Assembly: GCA_014239155.1 (NCBI GenBank)
Contig: JAAZZQ010000087.1
Location: 54,123 to 118,122, forward strand
DNA length: 64,000 nt
Source: Lachnospiraceae bacterium
GTDB taxonomy: Bacteria > Bacillota > Clostridia > Lachnospirales > Lachnospiraceae
Direction: 5' to 3'
Positions 36,878-46,042 of this stretch are shown in pieces; the first letter of the stretch is position 1, and the number at the start of each line of letters is the position of its first letter. The position numbers were made by a program, and so were the translations under genes. The notes under the pieces were generated by a model. The model searched no databases. It saw only the letters and a list, made by a program, of their open reading frames with translations, and was not told where the DNA came from.

Positions 36878-37015
36878 TTAAAGGAAACTTCCTACATATC
36901 CTTTCGTAACAGCCTGCAAAACTCTTCCTTCACAAGTGCAATGACAATCCAGAGTTCTTACTGTTGAACTGTTGGTCTTATTAACCTTTTTCAGATTAAC
37001 TTTCTTATTCTGCAT
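36878..37015 (-). CDS. RiPP precursor peptide, copy 1
   Basis: 45 residues. Leader text is KVNLKKVNKTNSSTVRTL and the core is DCHCTCEGRVLQAVTKGY, ending VGSFL. The middle residue between the second and third Cys is Thr here and Gly in the other copies. GGAAAGGAAGTGAAACT precedes the ATG. It is the first of three tandem copies downstream of the exporter gene. Confidence 0.85.
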   Translation of the reverse strand: MQNKKVNLKKVNKTNSSTVRTLDCHCTCEGRVLQAVTKGYVGSFL

Positions 37016-37088
37016 AGTTTCACTTCCTTTCCTACATCATCTATATAGCAGACCATATAAATAATCAATAACCCGTTTTTATCTTTTT

Positions 37089-38894
37089 CTACTCGACAGA
37101 CATGGAATAACTGTCCGATTGTATTTTATACATAGAATAAAATTCCTTCTTCACCTTAATAAGTTCTTCAAAACTGCCTTCTTCTATTAGATTTCCATTT
37201 TCCAACAAAATGATTTTATCCGCTAATTTTGTAATATACATCCGGTGAGAAATGATAATTGTTGATTTTAATTCACTTATTTTTTTAAATGTATCAAACA
37301 TTTTCACCTCTGATTTCGGATCCAGCGCAGCCGTAGGTTCATCCAGAACTAATACCTGAGCAACCGAATAAACAGCTCTCGAAATAGCTATTTTCTGCCA
37401 CTGTCCTCCAGATGGTTCTATTGCATCATTGAAAAACATTTTACTCAAATTTGTATCATATCCATATTTGTAGTTTTCAATAAATACATCTGCCCCTGTT
37501 AATTTAGCAGCAGCTGCTATCCCTTCATCATTTTGTATCTCATCTATATTTCCAAAACCAATACAATTATGGACGCTATCAGAAAATTTCACATAATCTT
37601 GGAACAATACTCCGTAAAATTTTCGTATCTCATTGATATCATATGCTCTTAGATCTATGCCATCCAATAATATGCGCCCCTCTGTCGGGTCATAAATTCT
37701 TAGCAACAATTTAACAAAGGTAGATTTTCCACTTCCATTTTCACCTACAAGACAAACTGTTTCACTTGTACAAAAGCTCACATTAATGTTTTTCAATACG
37801 TAGTTGTCAGAGCCTGTATATTTAAAACTCACATTTTCAAAACAAATATCATGTATCACTTTTTCCGCGATTTTCAAATCGCTGTTTTCTATCAAATTTG
37901 GCTCTGCTATATAATCAAATATGTAATTGATAAACATCATACTTTTACTGTTTGATGCTATCTGATCCGATAACGCCAGTAAATCAGTAGCAAGTGTCAT
38001 AATTGCTGTAATTAACAAGTAAAATTCTGATACTGATATCGTTCCTGCAATCGTTTTATGTATCAGCCATACGCCAACTAAAATAGCTCCTATCATAGAA
38101 ATTAAACTGGTTATCAATGACACTGTAATTTCTTTTGCGGCAATTTTTGTATTTCCATTTATAAAATCCCGGAACAGTTCTTCCCTTTGTCCGCTAATGT
38201 AATCATATAATCTGTACCCTCTAACCTCATTCGTGTATTCAGGTTCTGTCAGTAGTTCCAGATAATACATAATCCTTCGCAGTTGCATTGTTCTTTCATT
38301 GTAAAACCGAAATGTCAATCCTTGATATTTTCTCTTAAAAACAATGATTGGAATTGTAAAAGTAACAATAACCAAAAACGCTATTATATTATGTTTCGCT
38401 ATGATAACCGCATATCCTATAAGACTTATTACATTAGCAACAGTACCAAATAGGCTTTCCATTAAATTCAACGGTTCAGAGCCACATCTATTCAAAGTAT
38501 TTGAATGCAAATCCAAAAATTCAGGATTATCAATTCTTTCCTGTTTGATACTTTGGAACTTATCCGCAACTAAATTTTCGATATTATGGGATAGTTTTAG
38601 CCCCGCCACAGCACATATGACTGTCTTTACACTTTCAGTAGCATATGATATTACAACAAGAAGAAACATCGCAATAAATGCGCCTATTACTTTCACATAT
38701 ACTATCTGAGAATCATTTCCGATATTCTGTCCCAATTTTTCAATCAATTCTGCCGTCAAATAAGTAATGAGCACTGGACTAATACCGGCAATCACCATTG
38801 ACCCTATAGAAAGAAAAAATACACTTGGTCCTGCTTTGAAAATTTCTTTAAAAACAAATCCTAATTTCTTAATATAATCTTTTACAACTTTCAT
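37089..38894 (-). CDS. ABC exporter (fused permease and ATPase) of the RiPP locus
   Basis: 601 residues: six membrane helices in about 20-320, then an ATPase domain with Walker A VGENGSGKST, Q-loop GVLFQDYVKFSD, signature EPSGGQWQKIAISRA and Walker B VLVLDEPTAALDP. There is no C39 peptidase domain at the N-terminus, so leader removal must come from another protein, for which the S8 fusion is the candidate. It is the first gene of the locus and probably exports the mature peptides. Confidence 0.88.
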   Translation of the reverse strand: MKVVKDYIKKLGFVFKEIFKAGPSVFFLSIGSMVIAGISPVLITYLTAELIEKLGQNIGNDSQIVYVKVIGAFIAMFLLVVISYATESVKTVICAVAGLKLSHNIENLVADKFQSIKQERIDNPEFLDLHSNTLNRCGSEPLNLMESLFGTVANVISLIGYAVIIAKHNIIAFLVIVTFTIPIIVFKRKYQGLTFRFYNERTMQLRRIMYYLELLTEPEYTNEVRGYRLYDYISGQREELFRDFINGNTKIAAKEITVSLITSLISMIGAILVGVWLIHKTIAGTISVSEFYLLITAIMTLATDLLALSDQIASNSKSMMFINYIFDYIAEPNLIENSDLKIAEKVIHDICFENVSFKYTGSDNYVLKNINVSFCTSETVCLVGENGSGKSTFVKLLLRIYDPTEGRILLDGIDLRAYDINEIRKFYGVLFQDYVKFSDSVHNCIGFGNIDEIQNDEGIAAAAKLTGADVFIENYKYGYDTNLSKMFFNDAIEPSGGQWQKIAISRAVYSVAQVLVLDEPTAALDPKSEVKMFDTFKKISELKSTIIISHRMYITKLADKIILLENGNLIEEGSFEELIKVKKEFYSMYKIQSDSYSMSVE

Positions 38895-38923
38895 GCTCTC
38901 ACCTGTTTTTTTTGATAGTCTAA

Positions 38924-38929
38924 ATTATA
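38924..38929 (-). promoter_or_regulatory. Probable -10 box of the RiPP operon
   Basis: TATAAT (complement of 38924-38929) lies 30 bases before the exporter start codon. No good -35 hexamer is present at 17 bases (AGAAAA), as expected for a promoter that needs an activator such as a LytTR protein. Confidence 0.4.
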
Positions 38930-39026
38930 CCATTACCCTTGCTTCATTTTCTTCTGATGTAAAAATACCGTTATTTGCTGTAATATTTTCTGCATTTTTC
39001 GTCTACCCCTTTTTAACATGCATAAA

Positions 39027-39065
39027 AAAAGAGGCCAATCACTGAATTTAGCAATTGCACCTCAT
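39027..39065 (-). terminator. Terminator of the transglycosylase gene
   Basis: On the minus strand GAGG-TG-CAAT pairs with ATTG-G-CCTC across a 14-base loop and is followed by TTTTTTT. It lies 15 bases after the transglycosylase stop and isolates that gene from the RiPP operon. Confidence 0.7.
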
Positions 39066-39079
39066 TTATCTTTATTCAA

Positions 39080-39808
39080 TTATTCTTCCATTTTAATTCT
39101 TTCGGCATCTTCCCATGTAATGATCTTATTTTTCACCATACTGTCTAAGGCTGTTTCCGTTCTTTGTACTGCCAATTCATTGTTCCCCTCTGGTGAGTAA
39201 AGGGACGGTGCGTTAGGAATCCCCGCCAGCATCGCACATTCGTATTCACTCAGCTCAGAAGGCAACTTTCCAAAATATCCAACGGCAGCCTCGCCAACAC
39301 CATAGTACCCATTTCCAAAATAGGACGTATTGACATACAGCTCAAAGATTTCTTCTTTGGTATAGCCGGACTCCAGTTCCAACGCCGCAAACACCTCTGC
39401 GGCTTTCCGCTCCAGTTTCTTTTCCTGCGTAAAAAGCATATTTTTCGCAAGTTGCTGTGTGATCGTGCTCCCGCCCTGCACAAATGATCGCTCCTTAATA
39501 TCCGTCAGTGCAGCCCGTCCAATCGCAATCAAGTCGATTCCACAGTGATTCTCAAACCGATGGTCTTCCACGGATATCGTGGCATCTATATAAAACTGCG
39601 GCAGTTCGGAATAAGGTGTAAACCCTTCCATGCCACGGATTTCTTTCACACACTCATTGATTGGCTTTTCTGCCACTGCCGCCTTGTACATCTGATAGCC
39701 TTTCGCACCGAAAAAAGCACAGGTCACAGCGAATATGCAGAGCAGAGCCGCCAGCATATTCCGTAAAAATTTCCTAACCGGATGTTTCTTTTTCCGCCTT
39801 CTCCTCAT
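39080..39808 (-). CDS. Monofunctional peptidoglycan glycosyltransferase (GT51)
   Basis: About 242 residues: a basic start and one membrane helix (about 15-37), then the GT51 domain with the catalytic Glu in ISVEDHRFENHCGIDL, the motif VQGGSTITQQLAKNML, ERKAAEVFAALELE and NTSYFGNGYYGVGEAA. There is no transpeptidase domain. It polymerises lipid II on the outer face of the membrane. The ATG at 39808 overlaps the stop of a 58-codon gene as ATGA; an ATG two codons earlier is also possible. Confidence 0.88.
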   Translation of the reverse strand: MRRRRKKKHPVRKFLRNMLAALLCIFAVTCAFFGAKGYQMYKAAVAEKPINECVKEIRGMEGFTPYSELPQFYIDATISVEDHRFENHCGIDLIAIGRAALTDIKERSFVQGGSTITQQLAKNMLFTQEKKLERKAAEVFAALELESGYTKEEIFELYVNTSYFGNGYYGVGEAAVGYFGKLPSELSEYECAMLAGIPNAPSLYSPEGNNELAVQRTETALDSMVKNKIITWEDAERIKMEE

Positions 39809-39981
39809 AAGCATCCATCCTTCTCCAGCTTTCTGACAATCCAATCTGCCAGTTCCCATACAATACCAACGCCAAGGAACAGCAGACAGAGCAGAGCCAT
39901 AAACACATACAATGCTATAATCATTCCTATTTCCTTGCCACGCCGAATCAGCATGCCGCAAATGCAACTCTTATTTTCCAT
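39805..39981 (-). CDS. 58-residue membrane protein coupled to the transglycosylase
   Basis: The sequence starts MENKSCICGMLIRRG, then has one long hydrophobic helix (about 19-43) and ends VRKLEKDGCL. Its TGA overlaps the transglycosylase ATG, which implies translational coupling. GAGCGGCAT lies before its ATG, a weak ribosome site. I know no family, but a regulator or partner of the enzyme is a reasonable guess. Confidence 0.55.
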   Translation of the reverse strand: MENKSCICGMLIRRGKEIGMIIALYVFMALLCLLFLGVGIVWELADWIVRKLEKDGCL

Positions 39982-40021
39982 ATGCCGCTCTCACATTCTG
40001 AAACTGCTGTGTAGAAATTCT

Positions 40022-40057
40022 GCGGCACAGCAGCTTTTTCTTTTCCTGCTGTGCCGC
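40022..40057. terminator. GC-rich hairpin after the FtsX permease
   Basis: GCGGCACAGCAG pairs perfectly with CTGCTGTGCCGC over a 12-base loop. It lies 20 bases beyond the permease stop and before the transglycosylase unit. A GGTTTTAT tract follows on the plus strand and AGAATTTCT on the minus strand. Confidence 0.65.
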
Positions 40058-40077
40058 GGTTTTATCTGCCGTTCCAA

Positions 40078-42405
40078 TTACAGGTCATTGATCGTATCCG
40101 TGATTGCCATGTTCCTCATACGTTTCGTCGGTTCATGAACCGCAATAATGCACGAAAAGGCGACTAGCAAAAGTACAATTCCAATGGTAGTAAATGGGAT
40201 ATTCCAAAAACCACCGAAATGACTAATGACAATCTTCACATAAATCAAATAGTGAAGTATCAACCCAAGTACAGTTCCGGCAATTGTGCCGCAAACAGCG
40301 TATGTTACTGCCTCTGCCGTTATCATCTTTGTAACCTGCCTGCTCTCCATCCCGACAGCACGCATTGCACCGTATTGCTTCACCCTTGCAGACACACTCA
40401 TTGAAATGCTGTTCATAATATTCAACACGGTTATCAGAGAAATGATTGCCAGGAAACCGTATGCTGCAATTCGGAATACCCAGTAGGAGCCAGAAACATC
40501 GTTCTTTTCTTCCCTGTCATCGAAAAATTGATATCCATCAGACAAATCACGAATCTGCTCTACTTCCGATTCGGAAATATCACTTTTTGTTATTACGCTC
40601 ACTGTAGCATAATCCTGCTCCCCTGTTAGATTCCGATAGGTTTCTTCTGAACACACCACAACGATCGCACCGCTGACGCTCCCAACTCCTTCGGATGCAA
40701 CACATGCTACTTCAACCTCGTGATTTCCAATCTTTATTTTATCCCCCGCATTCAGATGTCCGGCCTCATTATAGACCGCCATCACGTAATCAGAATCCCC
40801 ATAAACACTTGATAAATCTCCACTTATCATTGACCCTTTGAAGCTGTCCAGCATAAAATCCCCATAAGAAAACAGGTCAATCTTCCCTGTGTTGCCGTTA
40901 ATTTCAACAGGATAATCTATAGCAAGCATCATGCCAAAAGCAGACTCTACACCTGATATTTCTGAAATATCTTCTAACAAACTTCTATCTATAGAATTTG
41001 ATTCGTCTTCGCTCGCAATCGTAATATCCGGCGTGAAATCACTCACCGACGGAAGCAATTTATGCACAACATCAAGGCAGGCGGAAAAAGCCAAGAATAG
41101 TACGATTGTAAGGGCAAAGGAGCCTGTCATCAGAAACAGGTTTTTCTTAGACCCTGTCGCATGGTGGATTCCAAGGGAAGTTTCTACTTTAAAAAGCTTC
41201 GTATTTGCCGCATGGACCACTTTTTTCGATGATTCTGAATTTCCGGATACGGCTGCTACCGGGGAAACCTTTGCCGCCTGTTTTGCAGGAGACTGCGCCG
41301 CAATAAATACCGTAACTACGCCCACAACAGCTCCGCAAAGAATGCCGCTTATGCTTACCGAAAAAAGAGGCATATCCACCCATTCTCCTTTTACAAAGGA
41401 CCGCAATACCGCACATGCTATCCAGCAAGTTACCGTCCCTAATGCACATCCAATCGGGATAGCGGTTTTGCACCAGTTCAATGCCTCAAGCCTTACAAGC
41501 CGTACAATCTGCTGTTTGCTTGCCCCAACACACCGCATCATTCCAAAAAACTTTGTCCGCTGCGTCACATTACTGTTCATGCAGCCTGAGATCATTAAAA
41601 CACCGGCAATCAATATGATTACAAAACAAGCAATTGCCAGGGGATAAAGATCGCTTACCCTTTCATCGGTGCTGGCTCCCAGCAGACTTAAAACTGCCGT
41701 GTTCTCCTTAACATTTTCATCCGTAAGGTTATATTGCTCTTTCATTTCAGCAATCGTTTTCTTCAAGCCCTTCTCTTTCTTGAACCGGATATAAAACTGA
41801 GACGATGCTTCCACGCCATTCAAGCTGCGTACTTCATCAAATGCCTCCCTGTTCATGTACACGCAACTACCTTCAATGATATCGTTAAACTCTGAATCAT
41901 CCTCATGAAATCCAGAAACGGTGTATTCAAGAACTCCCGCAGGCGTATTTAAGGTAATCCTGTCTCCCACCTTAATTCCAAAAAGCTCTTTTGCGTCAGC
42001 ACTGAGCGCAACTTCTTTCTCACTCTGAGGATAAGCACCTTCCGTTGGATAATTCATAATGTCTGTAACGTATGCTTCCTCAGTGCCATATAAAACCGCA
42101 TTTTTGCCATTTATATAATAGCCCTGGTCAGCATCAACATTGATCACATCATACCATGAGGAAACCCCAACATTAGCATTTCCGCAAATCTGTTCTGCTT
42201 TATCTTCCGGTACATTCTGAAAGGCAATGTGCCAGTTTCCATGATTATGGCGCATTGCCGTTGTCTGCCCTTCCGTCCACATTTCCAGCATGGAAAAAAT
42301 TGCAGTTACAAGGAAGATAGCAAGAATAATGCAGATCCGTGTCATCCGGTTCTGGCGTCTGTGTACTTTTGCCGAAATCGGCACAAGGTTTAAATAGCTT
42401 TTCAT
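40078..42405 (-). CDS. FtsX-family ABC permease
   Basis: 775 residues with a first helix near 24-43, an outer domain to about 250, three helices to about 365 (with KTAIPIGCALG), a helix near 425-445, a second outer domain, and three final helices (AAYGFLAIISLITVLNIMNS onward). The duplicated FtsX layout resembles the permease at 9045, though the sequence differs. Its start overlaps the ATPase stop as ATGA. Confidence 0.88.
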   Translation of the reverse strand: MKSYLNLVPISAKVHRRQNRMTRICIILAIFLVTAIFSMLEMWTEGQTTAMRHNHGNWHIAFQNVPEDKAEQICGNANVGVSSWYDVINVDADQGYYINGKNAVLYGTEEAYVTDIMNYPTEGAYPQSEKEVALSADAKELFGIKVGDRITLNTPAGVLEYTVSGFHEDDSEFNDIIEGSCVYMNREAFDEVRSLNGVEASSQFYIRFKKEKGLKKTIAEMKEQYNLTDENVKENTAVLSLLGASTDERVSDLYPLAIACFVIILIAGVLMISGCMNSNVTQRTKFFGMMRCVGASKQQIVRLVRLEALNWCKTAIPIGCALGTVTCWIACAVLRSFVKGEWVDMPLFSVSISGILCGAVVGVVTVFIAAQSPAKQAAKVSPVAAVSGNSESSKKVVHAANTKLFKVETSLGIHHATGSKKNLFLMTGSFALTIVLFLAFSACLDVVHKLLPSVSDFTPDITIASEDESNSIDRSLLEDISEISGVESAFGMMLAIDYPVEINGNTGKIDLFSYGDFMLDSFKGSMISGDLSSVYGDSDYVMAVYNEAGHLNAGDKIKIGNHEVEVACVASEGVGSVSGAIVVVCSEETYRNLTGEQDYATVSVITKSDISESEVEQIRDLSDGYQFFDDREEKNDVSGSYWVFRIAAYGFLAIISLITVLNIMNSISMSVSARVKQYGAMRAVGMESRQVTKMITAEAVTYAVCGTIAGTVLGLILHYLIYVKIVISHFGGFWNIPFTTIGIVLLLVAFSCIIAVHEPTKRMRNMAITDTINDL

Positions 42406-43085
42406 TCACCACACCTCCCCATGTCGGTCAGCACACCGTCCGATACCTGCAGTACCCGGTCTGCCGTCTGCGCAATGCTCCGGTTATGGGTGATCATGAT
42501 GATCGTCTGGGCGTACCGCTTGGATGCATTTTTCAGCAGGGCAATCACCTCGCTGCTGTTCTGGGTATCCAGGTTGCCGGTCGGCTCGTCAGCGAGAATC
42601 AGGGAGGGGCGTGTAATCAGCGCACGCCCGATTGCTACCCTCTGCTGCTGGCCGCCGGATAACTGGCTGGGCAGGTGGTTCCGGCGTTCCTTCAGATTCA
42701 GTACCGCAAGCAACTCCTCCAGATACTTCTTATCCGGTTTCTGGTAATCCAGCAGTACCGGAAAGATGATGTTCTGCTCCACGGTCAGCTCCGGAATCAG
42801 ATTGAAAGCCTGGAAGATAAAGCCGATATTCCGCCTGCGGAAAATAGTCAGCTTACTCTCCTTCATCGCAAAGATATCCTTGCCGTCAATCAGAACCTTT
42901 CCCGATGTGGGGTTATCCAGTGCGCCGACCATGTTAAGCAATGTGCTTTTTCCGGAACCGGATTCTCCTACTACCGCAACAAATTCTCCTTTCGGAACTG
43001 AAAAACTGACATTTTTCAAAGCATGGACAGCAGTTTCCCCCGCTCCATAAGTTTTTGAAATTCCATTCACTTCCAATAAATTCAT
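42402..43085 (-). CDS. ABC transporter ATPase, MacB type
   Basis: About 227 residues: Walker A GESGSGKST, Q-loop FIFQAFNLIPEL, signature QLSGGQQQRVAIGRAL, Walker B LILADEPTGNLD, H-loop ITHNR. The ATG at 43085 follows AGGAGGCATAGC; upstream in-frame starts lack a site. Base composition is richer in G+C than that of its neighbours. It pairs with the following permease and is probably controlled by the regulator/kinase pair upstream. Confidence 0.92.
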   Translation of the reverse strand: MNLLEVNGISKTYGAGETAVHALKNVSFSVPKGEFVAVVGESGSGKSTLLNMVGALDNPTSGKVLIDGKDIFAMKESKLTIFRRRNIGFIFQAFNLIPELTVEQNIIFPVLLDYQKPDKKYLEELLAVLNLKERRNHLPSQLSGGQQQRVAIGRALITRPSLILADEPTGNLDTQNSSEVIALLKNASKRYAQTIIMITHNRSIAQTADRVLQVSDGVLTDMGRCGE

Positions 43086-43230
43086 GCTATGCCTCCTGTT
43101 ACTTTTTTGATCTGATAAAATCATGGGTGTTATCCCTCCTTCAACAAAAAAGTATAACACCCAATCCTTACTCTGATATTTCTCTAAACCGACAATTTTG
43201 TAATGTTCTCCTCAAAAATGAACGAATTTC

Positions 43231-44268
43231 TTACAATTTTGTAATTTCTAATATATTTATAATAAATACACTCCCTTTTCCCAAAACACTGTCTACTTTA
43301 ATATTACCGCCATGCAGTTCAACAATCGTCTTTGACAGCGACAATCCAAGCCCCAGCCCCTGTGTATCTTTAGAAAAACGGCTGCGGTAAAAACGCTTAA
43401 AAATATGATAAATATCTTCGGAATGAATACCACACCCATTATCTTTCACTACAATCTGTAATATATCTGACATCTGTTTCCATTCAATACAGATACGCTT
43501 TCCTGCATCCGTATGGTCAAAAGCATTTTTTACAAGATTGCTGACCGCTTCCATCATCCATTCACGGTCACAAAAAAGCATAATATCATCATCTCCGGAA
43601 AGGATAAGTTCTTTCTGCTCCTGTTTTGCACGATATGCAAAATGCTGTTCAATATCATGCATCATATCAGATACATTTTCGAAATTTCTCTCAATGATGA
43701 TTGATCCGGCATCTAATCTGGTAATTTTCAACAGATTTTGTACTAATGCTTCAATGCGGTCAAGCTCCTGCTCTGACAAAATGGTAAACTCTTTTAAGTC
43801 CGGAAGATTTTCTGTTTCACTCTGTAAAATACCATTATAAATATTAAGAGCCGCAAGCGGCGTTTTCAACTGGTGTGAAATATCCGATATGGTATTCTTC
43901 AGAAATTCCTTTGCCCGAAGCTCACTCTCCGTATGTGCGTTCAATACTGCCACCAATGTATTAACCGAATGGAAAAACTTGTACATTTCACCCTCGTCAT
44001 CACATTCAATACGGGCATCCGTATTTCCTGTAAGGTAATCATCTATTTCTGTCACTGCTGTCTCTATAATTTTATTCTGTTTATGAAAGTAACAAAAGCA
44101 GAGAAACAGAATCCCACATCCTATAAGCAGAGAAAGGATAAAGAGTTCAAGCGAACTATTCCTATGAAATCTCCATAATATAATTTGCGGCAGAATCGTA
44201 TTGCAAAATAAGAATAAAGATATTCCTATAAACAGCATTTTAATGTCTTTGTTTGTAAATATTTTCAT
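43231..44268 (-). CDS. Two-component sensor histidine kinase
   Basis: 345 residues: two membrane helices (about 10-30 and 41-61) with a short outer loop, a HAMP-like linker, DHp His132 in DISHQLKTPLAAL, and an HATPase domain with VSNLVKNAFDHT, DNGCGIH and GLGLGLSLSKTI. It lies 12 bases after the regulator gene. The layout suggests sensing in or at the membrane, as with cationic peptides. Confidence 0.9.
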   Translation of the reverse strand: MKIFTNKDIKMLFIGISLFLFCNTILPQIILWRFHRNSSLELFILSLLIGCGILFLCFCYFHKQNKIIETAVTEIDDYLTGNTDARIECDDEGEMYKFFHSVNTLVAVLNAHTESELRAKEFLKNTISDISHQLKTPLAALNIYNGILQSETENLPDLKEFTILSEQELDRIEALVQNLLKITRLDAGSIIIERNFENVSDMMHDIEQHFAYRAKQEQKELILSGDDDIMLFCDREWMMEAVSNLVKNAFDHTDAGKRICIEWKQMSDILQIVVKDNGCGIHSEDIYHIFKRFYRSRFSKDTQGLGLGLSLSKTIVELHGGNIKVDSVLGKGSVFIINILEITKL

Positions 44269-44280
44269 AAAGGTACTCCA

Positions 44281-44964
44281 TCAAATAATATTCCATTTAT
44301 ATCCCATACGCCTTACGGTCAAAATCATCTGAGGATCGCTGGGATTGTCCTCAACTTTTGTCCGCAGTCTGCGGATATAGACATTCAGTGTATTGTTATC
44401 AATATAATTTCCTTCATTGTCCCACAGGTTTTCTAAAATCTGTTCTTTAGAAAGCACCATACCTGGATTTTTCATAAATAGACACAACAGCTTATACTCC
44501 CCTGATGTCAAATCCAAAAGCTCTCCATTTTTATAAACCTTTCCCTGCGTCAAAAGAACCTTTAAACCATTGGAATGAATTTCTGTATCTGTCTGCCCAA
44601 AATCACCTGCACGTCTTAGCAGCGCATTGATCCGGGATAATAACACTCCCAATTTGAAAGGCTTTGTAATATAGTCATCACCGCCCATATCCAAACCCAT
44701 AATAATATTGACCTCCTCATCCGATGCCGTTAAAAAAACAATAGGTACTGTTGAAGTTCGACGAATTTTTTCACATATCTCAAAACCAGAACCATCAGGA
44801 AGCGTAACGTCCAAAATCAAAAGATCATATTTTCCATTACTCCAAGCTGCATCTGCCTCCCTTATAGTTCTTGCAATCTCCAACTCATATCCTTGTTTAC
44901 GCAAAGCAAAGGAAAGACCATTAATCAAACTTAAATCATCTTCTAACAACAATATTCTGCTCAT
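44281..44964 (-). CDS. OmpR-family response regulator
   Basis: 227 residues with receiver Asp52 (LLILDVTLPDGSGF), LTASD and YITKPFKLG, then a winged helix (LTSGEYKLLCLFMKNPGM, YIRRLRTKVE). It is the first gene of the second regulator/kinase/ABC group. The cognate promoter may lie in 43086-43230, where the region before the ATPase contains repeated AT-rich half-sites. Confidence 0.92.
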   Translation of the reverse strand: MSRILLLEDDLSLINGLSFALRKQGYELEIARTIREADAAWSNGKYDLLILDVTLPDGSGFEICEKIRRTSTVPIVFLTASDEEVNIIMGLDMGGDDYITKPFKLGVLLSRINALLRRAGDFGQTDTEIHSNGLKVLLTQGKVYKNGELLDLTSGEYKLLCLFMKNPGMVLSKEQILENLWDNEGNYIDNNTLNVYIRRLRTKVEDNPSDPQMILTVRRMGYKWNII

Positions 44965-45041
44965 ATATAAATTCCTTTCTTAAATATCCCCTTCAACAAA
45001 TTCATCTATATGCATAAATGCTTAGCAGTCTCCCTGTCAAG

Positions 45042-45290
45042 TCAACATTTATTATTAAAATCTTTTTCATCACCACTATCTTTTCGTTTGCTAATGTTAT
45101 CATTAACAAACTTTTCTTCTCTATAAGTTTTAAAGCGAGCATCCACAGGTTTTTCTGCATCTTTAGGTATAAGCCACACCCTGCTTAAATTTAACACCCC
45201 TTTAATTCGATCCTCTTTACAAAGTTTCTGCACTCATCGAACAGATATACTTCAAAGTTCTGCGGCTTCCCTTGCAGTCATATATTCAAA
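45042..45290 (-). pseudogene. Broken excisionase-like HTH protein
   Basis: The frame reads FEYMTAREAAEL, TGA, SISVR, TGA, VQKLCKEDRIKGVLNLSRVW, then LIPKDAEKPVDARF. Both stops stand where Trp is expected (compare the N-terminus of the Fic protein, which has EKWGISDRRV and similar text). Two TGG to TGA changes in a short span have killed the gene. Confidence 0.65.
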
Positions 45291-45356
45291 CATCTCTAAC
45301 CTCCTCAAAAATGTTAAACTAATTATAAACATTTAAACGAATAATAGCAAGCAATC

Positions 45357-45434
45357 GAGTAGGAAAGTTTCATCTTCCCTACTCGTCGCACGACCTGCGC
45401 ACCACGTTAGTGGTATATTTCCTATGCGCAGGTC
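45357..45434. repeat. Extragenic hairpins, GAGTAGG type
   Basis: GAGTAGGAA/TTCCCTACTC forms a hairpin at 45357-45384, like the one at 1445. It is followed by GACCTGCGCA (45392-45401) paired with TGCGCAGGTC (45425-45434), with a smaller CCAC/GTGG stem inside. No gene is present in 45300-45486. Confidence 0.55.
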
Positions 45435-45445
45435 TGTGCATAAAA

Positions 45446-45473
45446 ACAGGACATAGACACTACTATGCCCTGT
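45446..45473 (-). terminator. Terminator after the TTRAP gene
   Basis: On the minus strand ACAGGGCATAG pairs with CTATGTCCTGT across about six bases, followed by TTTTTATG. It lies 13 bases past the stop of the TTRAP gene. Confidence 0.7.
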
Positions 45474-45486
45474 CATACAATAATCC

Positions 45487-45693
45487 TTATTCTATCGCCA
45501 CAAATTCAAGCTGTTCAAATTCTTCATCTATCATATTCCACAGTTTTTCGATTACCCTATAGGATAATTCCTCCATATCCGAATCATCAAGATATGGCAG
45601 AGCTTTTTCAATACCATTTATAACCTCTTTTCTGCCCTCTCCTGCACAAATACAGATTAAATTGCTTTCTTCCACTATAAACATTATATTCAT
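45487..45693 (-). CDS. Transposon-transfer-assisting (TTRAP) family protein
   Basis: 68 residues: MNIMFIVEESNLICICAG, then EVINGIEKALPYLDDSDMEE and WNMIDEEFEQLEF. This pattern (VEExNLIcIy, ALPyld) matches the TTRAP family of conjugative transposons, which is implicated in transfer but not mechanistically defined. The ATG at 45693 follows AGGGAGATGTAAAAGT. It is the only intact-looking gene of this decayed element segment. Confidence 0.75.
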   Translation of the reverse strand: MNIMFIVEESNLICICAGEGRKEVINGIEKALPYLDDSDMEELSYRVIEKLWNMIDEEFEQLEFVAIE

Positions 45694-45724
45694 ACTTTTA
45701 CATCTCCCTCTGATTATTTTTATT

Positions 45725-46042
45725 ATTTTCCTGACCGGAAACAAGCACCTTTTTCTCTGCAAGGCGGGCTTTTAAGGAAGTCCTTGCTGCAGGACGTTCC
45801 TACTTCTTTTGTTTTCTTTCTTCTGTGCTTTCTCCCCTGCACCGTTATTCACCACATTATCCACCATGTTGTAATTCTGTTCCTTCTGCAATCACATCCG
45901 CAAGCCACGTCATAAGATGGGAAGTATTGTTGTGGCTGATACTCTCTGCAAGGTCAAATACATTCTCTGTCATGTTTCGGGAATTGTCATGGTAAAGGGC
46001 AGTGTCATAGTCAAAGGCGTTTCTCTTATACCTTTGCTTCAA
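45725..46042 (-). pseudogene. Tail remnant of a large conjugative-element protein
   Basis: Reads FDYDTALYHDNSRNMTENVF, then HLMTWLADVIAEGTEL and a break, MVDNVVNNGAGEKAQKKENK, another break, then a LAEKKVLVSGQ-like end. This is typical of the C-terminus of the large YodL/DUF4316-type proteins of Lachnospiraceae elements. The N-terminal domains are missing and the frame is disturbed. Confidence 0.5.

Noticed and set aside
40931..41647. 238-codon open frame on the plus strand
   Set aside because: Antisense to the FtsX permease gene, which has clear domain structure. No independent evidence.
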